From Perilla frutescens (lineage: Eukaryota; Streptophyta; Magnoliopsida; Lamiales; Lamiaceae), in contig BRKX01000006.1 in assembly GCA_026008535.1 (NCBI GenBank), positions 42,644,664-42,708,663 of the forward strand: a DNA stretch of 64,000 nt, written 5' to 3'. The number at the start of each line of letters is the position of its first letter. Position 1 is the first letter of the stretch. The notes under the pieces were generated by a model. That model was not told where the DNA came from. It saw nothing but the letters and a program-made list of their open reading frames with translations, and searched no databases. Position numbers and translations under genes: made by a program. This document shows positions 34,887 through 47,800 of the stretch, piece after piece.

Positions 34887-36001
34887 ATGATGAAGACCGC
34901 GAAGGCCGTACAAAAAGGTAATTATCCCGTCATTTTTCAAATTTTGTTGATGTAATTAGATTTGATGTATTTAGCAAATTATTTGTATATTATTAGCAAT
35001 ATTTAATGTTTTTGGATGTTGTTAGATCTGATTTGGTTTGACAATAAGCAAATTGAATTGATATAATTAGCAAATTACATGGATATACTTAGCAAATTTC
35101 ATCGCAATTGAGAATCGTCTCTTCCATTTGTTAATGGGGAATACCGTATTTATGATTGTGTTATGTGGTCAGAATGATTGATTTACGTGTTCACTGTTGG
35201 GTTTTACTGAATAAATCTGGTGCTGTTCATTTGTATATTATTTAGCAATTTGTTTGTATATTGTTTAGCAAATAATTAAAGTTTGATTAGCAAGTTAGTA
35301 ACGTATGTTTAGCAGATTAATTTGGTAGGTTGTGGTTTTTTGAATATTAGTTAGTTATCTCAAATTGGGGTTGTTTATATCATATTTATATTTAATTTAT
35401 ACCAAATGTTGAGTATATGATTAGCAAATTGAGAGAGTGGATGATTAGAAATGACATCTTTAGCAAATTAGAAAGGTTATATTAGCAAACTATTAATATA
35501 TATTTAGCAGATTAGATTTTCAAATATTGTTATTTATATAGACAAGTTATCTGGTTTGGTTGCATTCGTCGTTTGTAGCAAATTAGTAAGGTTTGATTAG
35601 CAAATTATTAATATATGAATAGATTGTTGTGAAGTATATGACAAATTGTGAAGGTATAATTAGCAATTATCTTGAAATCAATAACAAATTAGGAATATAT
35701 TGTTATGGTGTAGGGGTGTATTTTAGTTCGTATCAGATATACATGATTATAATAGCGTGTTGGTGTTGATTTTTTATTAATAGTTCAAATATGGTATTTG
35801 TTATGTTTTTAAAATTCTTAGCTTCTAACATGATAATTTTCTTTTTTTGTTTTAGCAGGTGATGACGACTACGATCGCGAGGCTAGGTCAAAGCGACGGC
35901 ATAATGTGAATGTAGCTGAATGCACTAAAGCAAGTCCACCTTTGCAAGCTTCTATTACAGGGCGACATGTGAGGATGGACCACACAATATTGATGTCATA
36001 G
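34887..36001 (+). CDS. Possible small two-exon ORF in element A
   Basis: ATG at 34,887 runs to 34,917, followed by gtaatt. After about 940 bp a tttagcag acceptor ends at 35,858. The next exon continues in phase, encoding DDDYDREARSKRRHN and ending VRMDHTILMS with TAG at 35,999-36,001. The product would be about 57 residues with a basic middle. The phase match and canonical borders are suggestive only. No family is recognised and no homologous frame was found in element B or C. Confidence 0.18.
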
Positions 36002-36309
36002 TAATGAATATTTTTTAAGTTTAATTACACGTGCTAACATTTTTTAATTATTACTTATATTGAACTGTTGTGATAAAATTATTCAATCGATTTTAGCAAA
36101 TTATTATTCCAATAATAGCATGACGTGAATGTTTAAATAGCACAATTTTCATTCTTTAATATATAGTTGTTATGTTCTTTATAATAGACTAATAATACAT
36201 GGCATTCATTTTAAGTACAGACTAATATTTTTTTGATAACAAACTAAAATTTCCTTACGTACGAACATTCTAGTTCTTGAAAATCATATTGAAACCAGTT
36301 AAAAAATGA

Positions 36310-37720
36310 CCATATTATCAACAGTGAAATGAATTATGTTTTCTGATAAAAGTATGATCGATGTGCTTTTAACATATATATAATTTGCTAATTATATCGA
36401 ACAAATTTGCTAAAATTAGTATATACGAGCCTTTATTAATGTAGTCGGAAAATAAAATTACTAGCTACCTCACGCGTGAAAACTTATCTACAAATAACAA
36501 TATTTAAAATTCTCCAATTTGTCGTATCAGATTATTATTCATTTCCTATCAAATCATTCAATCGACTCATTATCCACTTAAACTATAATACATGTGACAT
36601 GTGATATAACAAGAAAATTGTAAAAATCTGATCGCATAAAATATGCTAATCCTACAAATATGTGCTAATTCATGATAAATGAGTTGCTAACAATAACAAA
36701 ACGTAACAATGTTCATGCATTGATGTTGGAAAAAATTTATTAAAAATAAAAGATAACATCAAAAAGAGACCATCCTATCATCAAAAAAATAAAAATAAAA
36801 TATTTTCACATAAAATATTACCGATATGCTATTAACATATCAATAATTTGTTAATTATGCAAAATAAATTTGCTACACGTCATACATACGAGTCCCTGCC
36901 GGATTCCACCCATATCACTACGCATACAAAGAAACATTAACAGATGACACAATACATATATCTTGCATAATCTGACGACAACCGGCGTAGTGCTAATATA
37001 AGATGGAGTAAGAAATTGTGAAAAAAATCTTATTTTACACACAACAATTCGTGGCATTTTAACTTTTTTTTTTCTAACTTAAAAACTTCCACAACCAAAT
37101 ACGAAAAAGCATGTATTATCTATACTAAATATGAAATGCGCTTTCTATGCAAACATCTCACTATCATGCAAAGCACATTGAAATCAATTAAAAAAAATCA
37201 AATTTTCACATAAAAATATTACGGATTTGCTATTAACAACACTATAGTTTGCTAATTCCTAATAAAAAATGTGCTAAACGTCAGACATACGCGTCCCAAC
37301 CAGATTCTGCCCATATCCCTACGCATACAAAGATACATTAACATATAACACAATACATGTATCTTGCATAATCAGACGATAACCGTCGTGATGAAAATAT
37401 AAGATGGGATAAGAACTTATGAAAAAAAAAAACTTTCTTAGTTTACACGCAACCATTCATGGCATTTTTACTTTTTTTTTTTAATTATTTGAAAACTTCC
37501 ACAACCAAATATGAAAAAACATCTATCATTTATAATAAATATGAAATGTTCATTCTTTGAAAACATCTCACTATCATGCAAAGCACATTGAAACCAAATT
37601 AAAAACAAATTCAAGTTTTCACATAAAAATATGCCGAGTTGCTATTAACAACTCTAGAATTTGCTAATTCCACATAAAAAAATTTGTTAAACATCATGCA
37701 TACGCGTCCCTACCAGATTC
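36310..37720 (-). repeat. Tandem array of about 405-bp units in element A
   Basis: On the minus strand, unit junctions reading ggacgcgtatg or close variants occur at about 37,701, 37,288 and 36,897 (spacings 413 and 391 bp), with a more decayed copy near 36,450. Each unit holds ttagcaaatt motifs, a gtggaagttttcaa segment and a tgcaagatacatgtatt segment. The unit after the third junction has the variant string gatgataggatggtctct. Element C has the same variant after its fourth junction. Confidence 0.8.
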
Positions 37721-38162
37721 CACCAATATCTCTACACCATTAATGGAGAACATAATACATGTATCTTCCATAATCAGATGAAACCTGCAGTGAGACTGAC
37801 GAAATCCAACGACTCCTTAAACCGTAACAGACCCAATCAATAAGAATTTTGAACAGATTTATGATTAATTAAAATATGAAACACCGATAGATACAACTCT
37901 GTAGAAAAAAGAGCTGAATCTATCGTCCAAAAAATTAAAAAAAAAACGTCCAATCTATAAAAAAAACCGCTCAATATAATCTCACTATATATGGAACATA
38001 TATATTTACTGCAGATAATTGATATCCAATACAATGACATATATACCCTTAACTTAATATAACTCTTAAGATATTGCATTTTTGACCCCATTTTTTTGAG
38101 ATTGATCTGAACCTTAGAAAATCATTGATCCAACGCACCAGGTTCTCATTTGATCTCTATAC

Positions 38163-38193
<31 letters not shown>

Positions 38194-40849
38194 TTTAATT
38201 TTGTGTCGGTAAAAATATACGACACAAATAATATAAAAAAAGTGGAAAAAGAGAACATTAAGAAACATAATGCATGTAAACAAATTTCTGATTAGGATTA
38301 GATACCGGCCTAACATCATCAAAATTAGTTCTAGTTTAACATTAAATCATACAAGCCATTAATTAGGAACTGTTAAAACCCACCTAATCAAGGGCTTTTT
38401 TTATTACCTTTAAACATGTCTAGCTTTTGGACGGCCAAATTCTATTATTGTGTTAATTTTTGTTGTGTTTGATTAATTAGTCGATCGACCTTATCATCAA
38501 ATTTAATTATTCATATTAATTAAATAATTGCACTCTTCTTAATCCACATCACATAAATTTTTATTGCACTTCCCATGTCAAGACAATATTGTTTAAGCAA
38601 TAAATTAGATAAAATTGTCCAAGAAAGTGCTCTTAATTACAATGACATCTGACCCGTAATTAGTCAAAGAAAATAAGTATTATCTATGTCAATATCCACT
38701 ATAAATATGTTTTAATTATGCCTTAACGGAACTTCTGATTACGACCGAGTGCAAAAATGATAAAACACACGATCTAGTGCAGTGTTTAGGGCCGAATTGA
38801 ATTAACAGAATATGGAGGTGCGACGTGAGAGTAGAAGAAATAAATATAAATCTTGGAAAGATATATTATATTTAATTTATCTTTGATTTAATTTGTTGGA
38901 TAGTATACTTAATATTTATAACATCTATAGTCCAATATCATTTGATATACTTTATTAATACTATCAAATTTTCCTCGTTATATAACTAATGATAATTTGA
39001 TTGGAGTCCGGTTAGCTGATGTAGAGAATTGTGATTAATTAATTTTTCTAATTCTTTGATTTTGTTATTTACTCAAAGATAACTATCACTTTGTTACCTG
39101 ATTAATCAATAATACAGGAAAAAATAGTTAATAGATGTTACGTTCTAACAAAAAAGTGTGATATATTTATATATATTATTATTATCTATCTATCAAGATT
39201 GAGTCACACTTTTGCTAAAGCAATAGATATTAGCTATAAAATAATTTTACCTTTGGATGATGTTACATGAAATATATATCAGCATGCATTATGATCCAGC
39301 TTCTAATTAATTATTATAATTTTCTTAAGTGTAATCAATAAATAATTAATACTACTTAGCTCATAACAAAATTTAATATCATATTTTAAAATATTTTTTT
39401 TTATTTCGAAAATATACTCACATAACAGAGAAGAAATAAAAATTAAAAAGAAAAATACTTTTTGCAAGGGAAAGCATACTGCGTGGCTAAATTTACTTGA
39501 CTATAAATAGGGAAAAAAAAGACCACTATTTTTTATGGTTTTGTATTATCTACATCCAAATTATATGACAAATAGAAGTCCATTTTATGCAAAAGGGAGT
39601 GTTGTGTGAGATTATTTTACAGATCAAAATTTATAAAATAGATCAAGAGATTCAGATATATCCAATTAAATACAATCAAATACTATTAATAAAATTATAA
39701 ATGTGTCATTGAATGTGAGGTTTTATATTGATTTTTACTTGTCTTACGAATTTCAAACCGTAATGCAGTGTCACACAAGATTTTATCTTTGTATATGTAA
39801 GAGAGAGTCTTGTGTAAAACCGTCTGACAGAATATTCGTAAGACGGGGTATGATTCAGATCCAAAAATAATCAAATACACACAAAATATAACGTGTGTAT
39901 TTATAAATAAACAACAATATAATGAACACTTTGTATATATTTTTATATATAGCTAGTGTATTTCATTAGTGCAGTATCTATGATCTCACTTTTGTGTTTT
40001 GATAATAATAAAAAAAATAAACATTCGGTTTATTTAAATGAAATTTCATAATCAAAAAGCATTTTAAGGAACAAAAGAGAGAATGTTAAGATGGCTTGAG
40101 ATTTACTCAAAGCTTTTTGGGCCAGCACGAGTTTGCACTCACTCAGATTCTGCATGAGTCCCCAGGCAGTGGAATAAATTAGTTGTCACATAATTTAATT
40201 TCTTTTTTATTAATTTAGATAATTCAAAAATAATAATCCCCAAAAATAAGGCTGATAAATACGTTAAGCAACAACCACATCTCATCTTTTCTGCCTAATC
40301 CCATTTATGGTTCGTTACGCTAAATCCTCACAAATCCCCATTAACTAAAAATTTTAAATTATTAGTTTAAGTTTAACTACTCCATGGATGATTATTGGCA
40401 GAAATTTAGGGAATGAGAATGAGACATTTTCACGTTACTTAGGACTGCACTATATATTAAGAATTATAAAATAGCTAATTAATATGTTAATACTTATGTT
40501 TGGAAGATTTAGAGGGGCATGTCAAATCAACCAAATAAAGTTTTAGATTCGGAGGAAAAATTATTTAATATTAATAATAATCAAACTAATTAAGTTGAAG
40601 TCAAATCTGTTTAGTGCGATTTAGAAAATATGTAGATGATGATTTCATGAAAGAATTCGATAACACGAAGAGGGTTTGTTGCATTTTATCCCATAAAGTA
40701 TATTTAGTAATTGGGAATCACCCAAAATAATTTCAATCGCCTAAAGAGATTTTGGGAATAACCATGCATCATCTAGTTGTTAATTAATTAATTAGTGCAT
40801 ATATTTCATCTCTAATCTGCTTATAATCCTCTTTTTTTGTTTGCGTATG

Positions 40850-40930
<81 letters not shown>

Positions 40931-42389
40931 AACCACTTAAACTCAATAATTATAGGTTATGTTGAAAACTAGGCTATGGGGGATAGATATTTCATGAATC
41001 AATCAAGATGGGGGAAAATTATATTAAAAAGAGTTAGACGGCGCCAACTCTAATCTACCATGTCGAGGCGCATGCTACAAATTTGAACATATATTTTACA
41101 AATTGAGCTTTATTCTAATATTTTCATTAATCATGCTCGTGCATATATGTACAAATTAAATTATATATATCAATCTATGATTTGGTTCAAGTGATGTAAT
41201 ATCATCCAAATTCAAATTGTTTGGTCCAGAAAAGATAAAATATTGTACTATATATAATATTTCTCAAGACAATTATTTGTATATTTAATATCCATTTTTG
41301 TTGTTTACCCTTAATCTTTGCCGCGCAATCTTGAAATCAAACATTTTTTCCTGCTATTTAATTATTTCTGCTAATGATCATGTCATGACAGTTCCTTGTG
41401 ACTACCATTAATTTCTTTTCGAATAAAAAATTTCGTTTTGCTTTATCTTTTCCTTCAACAACCAAAAGAGGAACTAAAAGGGAAAAAAGTGTTTCATTGA
41501 GAATAATCTAGTGGTGGAGTGGTATATCATGAGATCGAATGTAACTAGTTAAGTTCCACCAACATCATCAAGTGTGAGTCCTAGTATTTCCAAGCATGAT
41601 TTCATGAGTTTGGTTTGCAGGAACATAAACAAGATTTACACGGTGTACACTCTCAATCGAACAAGTAGTCATTGCGGATTAATTAATTTCGTCATAAAAA
41701 AAGTGGGAGAAGTATATGTTAGTGATTGTTTGAGGAAAATACTTTGTGAAATTTATACCCACAAGGCAGTGACGAGTTCGTCTTAATTTTTCAAAAAAAA
41801 AAAACATACGAAATCGTCTATTGCACATTTAGTGTTTCATTCCCCATTGCACACTCGATTTAAAAAAAAATATTTTTTTTCTTTGATTTCAATTTATTAT
41901 GCTTTGGTTTGATTTTACACTTGTTATTTATAGTTCATCCTACCCAATTAGGGTTTAATATATTTTCTTAGTATATAATTTCTCAAATAATCAATTAATA
42001 ACTAAAATTTAAAATTAAATACAAAATGTGTATAATTAATGTATTGTAAATGGGTGTGATGGATCCTTATAAATAATAAGTGTAAAATAAAATTAAAATA
42101 TAAAAAATTAAAATCGAATAAAAAATTTGAAAATAAAATAAAATAATCAAGCGTGTAATAGAGGATTTTCTGAAAAAAAAAATGATAGCCATTTTTTTGA
42201 ATGTACGTATAATATAATAAGTATTCGTATTCCATTAATGACTTACATATTTTAATTACCTAATTAATATGGAAGCAACAAACATCTATATATACATGAT
42301 GAACATTTAATTTGAAGTGCATATATGTTAATTATACACCACATGAAATCTTGTCCCAACTGTGCGCCAAGATTAGAATTATTAGTTTC
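38163..42389. other. AT-rich intergenic sequence
   Basis: No gene seen. It starts with a (TA)n run (38,163-38,190). A hairpin-forming segment at about 39,815-39,850 (ccgtct...agacgg) looks like part of a dispersed inverted-repeat family. A (CT)n microsatellite of about 77 bp lies at 40,853-40,929. A 70-codon frame at 41,574-41,786 is not supported. Confidence 0.55.
40853..40929. repeat. (CT)n microsatellite, about 38 units
   Basis: Uninterrupted tc dinucleotides fill the stretch. It is long enough to be a polymorphic marker. Confidence 0.97.
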
Positions 42390-42620
42390 TCTTTCATCAA
42401 TTTTAATTTAGTTTAATTTTACATTATTATATAGGATTTATTCCACCTAATTCGGATTTATAGTTATTTTTTAGCATTTAATTTTTATATTTTAGTTAAT
42501 GTTATAATTAATTATTCATAATTTTTTAAAATTTCAACTAATTACAATAAATATTAATTATGATTGATTATAATATAATAAAAATAATTTGTACTATAAA
42601 ATTTATTAAAAATATCTAAT
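42390..42620 (-). repeat. Dispersed AT-rich repeat, copy 3 (inverted)
   Basis: The reverse complement reads aggtggaataaatcctat, ataatgtaaaatta and tcataattaatatttattg in the order seen at 31,690-32,040 and 5,735-6,320. Confidence 0.5.
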
Positions 42621-42807
42621 GTTTAGTATTAGAACACGAATATATATGACACATAATTCGGATCAGAGGATCTTATCCAATTATACACATCTATGATCCA
42701 TACGTAGTAATTTCACGTTCTAATTTTTATTAAATACAAAATCTCTCCCACACTCTAGTTAATGTAATTGGTCCACATTGAGATGTAGGGAAAAGCGAAA
42801 TCGGTAA

Positions 42808-42845
<38 letters not shown>

Positions 42846-44129
42846 ACAATAATAATAATGAATACATTTCCACCAACTCCTCATCCTCAACCTTATCTTC
42901 TCGCAACCATTTTTCGTCCAAATCCATCTCATGAAAAAATTAAAATGATTTTTTTTCTTCTAAAAATCCAGATATAGCTAGCCATAGCCATATAATATAT
43001 ATATAAAATAAAATAATAATAAGTAAATAAAATTGAGAATTAAAATGTGCAATGACGAAAATAACCCCCGGTGAAATTGCAAGTTGACTTACCATACACG
43101 TAAAGGCAAGTGAAGATTTGTCCCTGGATAGGCAGGCAAAAAGCAACGTCGCTCTTGCTTACACGCCCGATTATATATAATTAACATCATTTTCGGAAGT
43201 TTCAAGAAATTAATCCATACCAACTTATAAATTATATATTAACATTACATATGCATGCATGCATGCATGGGATTCATCAGCATCCTTTAGTTAGGATTAT
43301 GTAATGAATTCTAAGTTAATTACTTGGAGAAAGTATATGAAGCCATTATATTTCAAGTATTTAATTTATAGAAATTGCATGTGCGGCGGGGATGAGTTGT
43401 TCATTTTGCGTGACACTCAATCTTTGATCCAAGTGGTAGTAGACTCGATTAATTCGTTAGGGACCGTGCTCGATCTGCTCTGTGGGCAGCCATTTTCTGC
43501 CACGCGTTCCAACTCCGTTAATGTCTTTTTAAATCCAGAAATATTCTCTTCGATGATGCGAGTATATACATACTAAGAAATAAAAGAATTTTTCTTAAGG
43601 ATTATCTTAAAATTAAGATAATTGGATTTTAGAAGGTAAGATTCTGAAAATATATATATATACACTAACATTAATCTTAAGCATATATATATTATCGTCG
43701 CACAGATAAAGTAAAAGTGGCAAGCATATATTCAAATGTTAAATTGGAGAGAGAGAGAGAGATTTCATAATCACTCTGGGGTTGATTGGACGGTTCAGAT
43801 TCCCGAGACAGAAGCATATATATGTGAATCAAGACATTGTTCGAACGATGTTGATCAACCCTATCCAAATTTAGTAAGTTTTCTTGTGTGAGCTGACACT
43901 CCACCCCCAAAATCATGCATGGACGTTTGACCCTACATCTCACTTTTCTACTTAAATTTACACGCACTCCCTTCCACTTTTAGTATGTTTAGTATTTGAG
44001 AATATTCTATCTTTTTTTAGCTTTGTAAAATACTTACAAATATTCTCAAATGATTAATTTCATGAAAGTTTCGAAATTGGAATTTATTTGATAGTCAACC
44101 GAGTTTTAACTTGAAAACAAGTCATGTTA
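42621..44129. other. AT-rich intergenic sequence left of the MULE
   Basis: No supported gene. A (TA)n run lies at 42,807-42,842. A run of atgc units at 43,251-43,269 creates overlapping catgcatg (RY) motifs. The 90-codon frame at 43,304-43,576 and the 91-codon minus frame at 43,692-43,967 show no recognisable domain. Confidence 0.5.
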
Positions 44130-44138
44130 TAATATATA

Positions 44139-44466
44139 GGGTATTATCCGATGTTAGCTAAGTAATTCATAAAATGTCCAAATATTTTATAAATAGTAAT
44201 TTAATACTCGACCTTTTGAATGTACAACAAATCTAGTGTGAAATTAATTTTCGGGCATTTAGTTGCTGACGTGTATCTTTTGGCCCGATTTTTTTAATGA
44301 CTTGGAAAATACCCGTGCCACGTCAATTGATCAAATAAAATTAAAATAAAATTAAAAAAGTGGGAATGCATGGAAGTAGCCAGTCAAACTTTAAAAAGAA
44401 TTATTCTAGCCAGTAAATTTTAAACATATTTTATTTGGCCAGATTTACCAGATTACCCCTTTCATC
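44139..44466 (+). repeat. Left terminal inverted repeat of the MULE
   Basis: It aligns with the reverse complement of 56,325-56,595. It has an extra stretch of about 60-80 bp after aatgacttggaaaata that is absent from the right arm. The inner end includes gccagtaaattttaaacat, matching gccagtaagttttaaacat in the right arm. Confidence 0.88.
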
Positions 44467-44849
44467 TATTAACCTTGAATTAAAAAAAAAGCGAAAAAGA
44501 AAAAATTGAATCCCTCTCCCTCCCTCCTAAATTTCAGAAAGCAAATTCGGCCGGAATCTTCCCTCTCAAAATCGGTGCACTTCTCTTCGTTTCTTCCCGT
44601 CGCTGGTACACTCCATAGTGATCACCGGCTCCCATTATTTCCGGCGACTGGTACATTAGTGTCGACCGAAGGTGAGAATTATGTCGGAAACTCAGTATCG
44701 TAGGGTTTGTGTGTTTGAATGGCTTGGGCAATTGCGCACTGCAAGGTTCTTAGGTTTCTGGGTAGACCTTGTTATTGCTTTAAATCGGGGATTTCTAATA
44801 GATACATATCCGTGCAATTTTTCTGTCTTGAAGATCGAATTCTCGGAAA

Positions 44850-47800
44850 ATGTCAAACACAGAAGAACGGCAAGAAGAGGGTCCTTTGCGCAAGAGGAAA
44901 CGTGCGCCTGCGTTAGAGGTATCTTCATATACTAATTTAAGTGGGTCTTTCAAAAAACGGACGATTTAGTGTTATTTTTGATGTACACAGTAATCTGCAA
45001 ATTTTGATGTTCTTAGCTGCGCGGCCAATGTATGCGCGCACTTTGGTTGCAGAGCAGCAGCGGCTGTGCGGACATGGGTCTTGCGTCCCGCAACCCTTGT
45101 AGGCGCATGGCTCTTGCGCGCAGAAGTTGTGGTTGCAGACGCGCATGGACACGGCGTGCAACGCTTGTGCGCGCATGGTCGCTGCGCGCAGCAGCAGCTG
45201 TGGGCGTAGGGCTCGAGCCACAACTGTGGCACGAATCGTGCGCCCCAGGATCGTGCGCGCATCAGTGCCGGGCAATGGTGCGTGTAAATATTATCGCGCA
45301 GTAGCAATAGCTCTTGCTTTTGATTGTCGGCAGATACTTGCCCAGCATTCCATTGCAACGCCACAAAGTTATTCGTATTCGCACACACACAAATGAAATA
45401 TTAGTCCGGAATTTATTACATATCCGCTAGCCATCTAAGCATTCGCATGTTATATTGTTGGCGCGTTGTCGTGTTGCGCTCAGGTAAATATCGCGCAGGA
45501 CCATTGCGCGCATAATATGCGCGCAGTGAGGGCAAGCATCGCCTTGCGACTTGTGATCATCGGCAGACACTTGGCCGGCATTCAATTGCATCGGATATAA
45601 GTGTGCCTAAATCTTACGCACGCACTAACAGAACATTCGTTTGATCTATGTTCCACTAATGCAGTTTTTTTATTATCGTATACGTAGGATGGGTGGCAAT
45701 GGAAAAGGCCGGAAATGCGAAATAGCAACTACACAATCAGCAACCACGATCGCACGACATATATTGTTGAGATCAAAGGTGTACTGACTGGTTATGGTGA
45801 TGATTTAATTGCCAGATTCCGAGATTCATGTTTTGGTAAGCTGCTGCAGATTCCAAGCAAGGTTGATCGATGCAATAAAGCAGTCCACCACTTCCTCACA
45901 TGCGAGATAGTGAAGGATGGAGGTGATCAGACTGAGATGTGGTTTCAGATAGGCAAGAAAAGGCTTAGATTCAGTCGGTTTGAATATGCTCTGATCTGCG
46001 GGTTGAATTTCGGTCCTTCAAATTTTGATCCACATAAAGCGCACAAGGTTAGATCATCCCACTTCTACAGTCGGATCCTACGGAAGAAGCCGATAATGCC
46101 GGGTGCTCTGAGAAAGAAGTTCAATGAGAAAAGTGGACTTGGGGATGAGTCGCTGGACTATTTGAAGGCTGCCAAAGTGTTGTTTGTCAGTGGTGTGTTG
46201 TTTGGACTGGACTCCGGAAATTACATTCCTGATTGGTTGTGGGTGTTGGTTGAGGATGAAGAAAAATGGGAATCATTTCCTTGGGGCAGCTACTCATACC
46301 AAAGACTGCTGCATTACCTGAACAATATCCCGACGGCGCGGAAGGAAGATGCCGTAAGAGATTCCTACCATATATATGGGTTCTCACTAGCGTTCACGGT
46401 ATGCTGAGATTAATTCCTTGAGGGGTTGTTATTTAACTGTAATTATATGATATTTTGCAATAGGTTAAATTCACGTGAACTCAGAAGTTTGTATACACTA
46501 TCTTGACGCAGGCATGGATATATTGTGCTGTCCCACTGCTGGGTGAGACTTGTGGTGGTGTTGCATCATCCGATGCTACGCCGAGAGTGTTACGGTATCT
46601 GTATAAATTCAAGAACTGTGATTTGAAAGACATCAGAGGGCAGGTGTGGATCCTTCAGAGCGTTCCATTTAACGTTCATTTGTTTGTTCGGATTTTAAAA
46701 ACTATCACTCATGTGTTCAATCATTCTTTGAATGCAGCTGTTCCGCAAGTTGAAACCATCGGACCTCGAAAGTGCCTCTCAGTATTGGAAGAGCATAGAA
46801 CAAGGTCCTTTTCTTTTGCAAAATGCCTTTTCACGCCGTGCAGCTAAAAAACGACCGAATGTGGCAGCTGAGGCAACTCTACCTGGCCGGGCAGCACTCC
46901 CTGGGCCGGCAGCCAACCCTACACGTGCGGAGGTGCCGTTCACGGACAGCCCGGCAGACGAGCTGTTGACCAACAACCCTGAACAGAATACGAGCACCAT
47001 TGCAGACGATTTCTTCTTTACTAACCCCCCCGAAGGCAATGAGTCGTTGAATATGGAAAGTTTGGACCAATGTGGACAGCAACCTGGACCTTCCTGCAGG
47101 CCAGTGGAACCTGACATAACTCAGCCGATGTCCATGAGAGAAAGAAAGACATTTATGAGGGAGTGTCATGATGTGGCCGAGAGAGCTGCTCGATTAGCGG
47201 CTGAGCAAGCCTCACAGCTTGTGGCTGAGCTAGCAGCACAACGTGCGGCTCAGGAAGTGATGGACAGAATGCAGAGCTGGCTTTGTCAAATTCTGCCGCA
47301 ACCCCCCAAACAAGAGGGTAGTCCCGAGAGATCCGATCAACATGATAGCAGACAGGTGCGTTCACGTTGGTTGCATATAGTATATATGGTGAAAATGAAT
47401 ATTAATTAACAACTAATTTGTTCTTGTAATTTAGGACGACTGGGGATGGCAACCACCTGAATTCAAATGGGGTTGGAAGCCCCCGCAAGACACACAGTCA
47501 GGGGATGAGAGTGGGGGTTGGCCTATCCCGAAGAGTACGGGGGCAGTCAGCGCATGGCCCTGCCGGCAGTCGCAAGAATGGGGTGCACGGGAGACGTCAG
47601 AGGCGGAAGACACGATGTCGTGGCATAGCCGACTATCGTTCGATTCAGCCGGAGCTCGGCCGACACATGTAGGTGAAAGAATGGGATCTGGTAGCCCGCA
47701 GCCGTGGGCAGAACCAGCCGTGGAAAGCGTTGTAATTCCTACAGAGACAACTCCTACGACATCAGGTACATCTCCTCCGGTCGTGGAAAGCGGTGCAGTT

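Larger units (their letters stand above)
34355..38162. mobile_element. Element A: TA-flanked repeat element with aaatgagaacc termini
   Basis: The left end is ggggtgggttaaaatgagaacc. The right end, read on the minus strand, is gtatagagatcaaatgagaacc. Both abut (TA)n runs, so the target duplication cannot be resolved. The right half is alignable in reverse complement with element C at 62,079 onward, including the same terminal sequence and a tandem array of a unit of about 405 bp. The middle (35,050-35,720) is dense with ttagcaaatt-type motifs. No transposase is present, so it is probably non-autonomous. I cannot settle Mutator-like versus Helitron-like or another class. Confidence 0.7.

Noticed and set aside
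41500..41580. SINE-like A-box string (tctagtggtggagtgg)
   Set aside because: No convincing B box follows, and no tail or duplication is visible.
44937..45396. Long open frames on both strands (up to 138 codons)
   Set aside because: The GCGCGC-rich composition lacks stop codons in all frames. The region lies in the first intron of the Ulp1-like gene.
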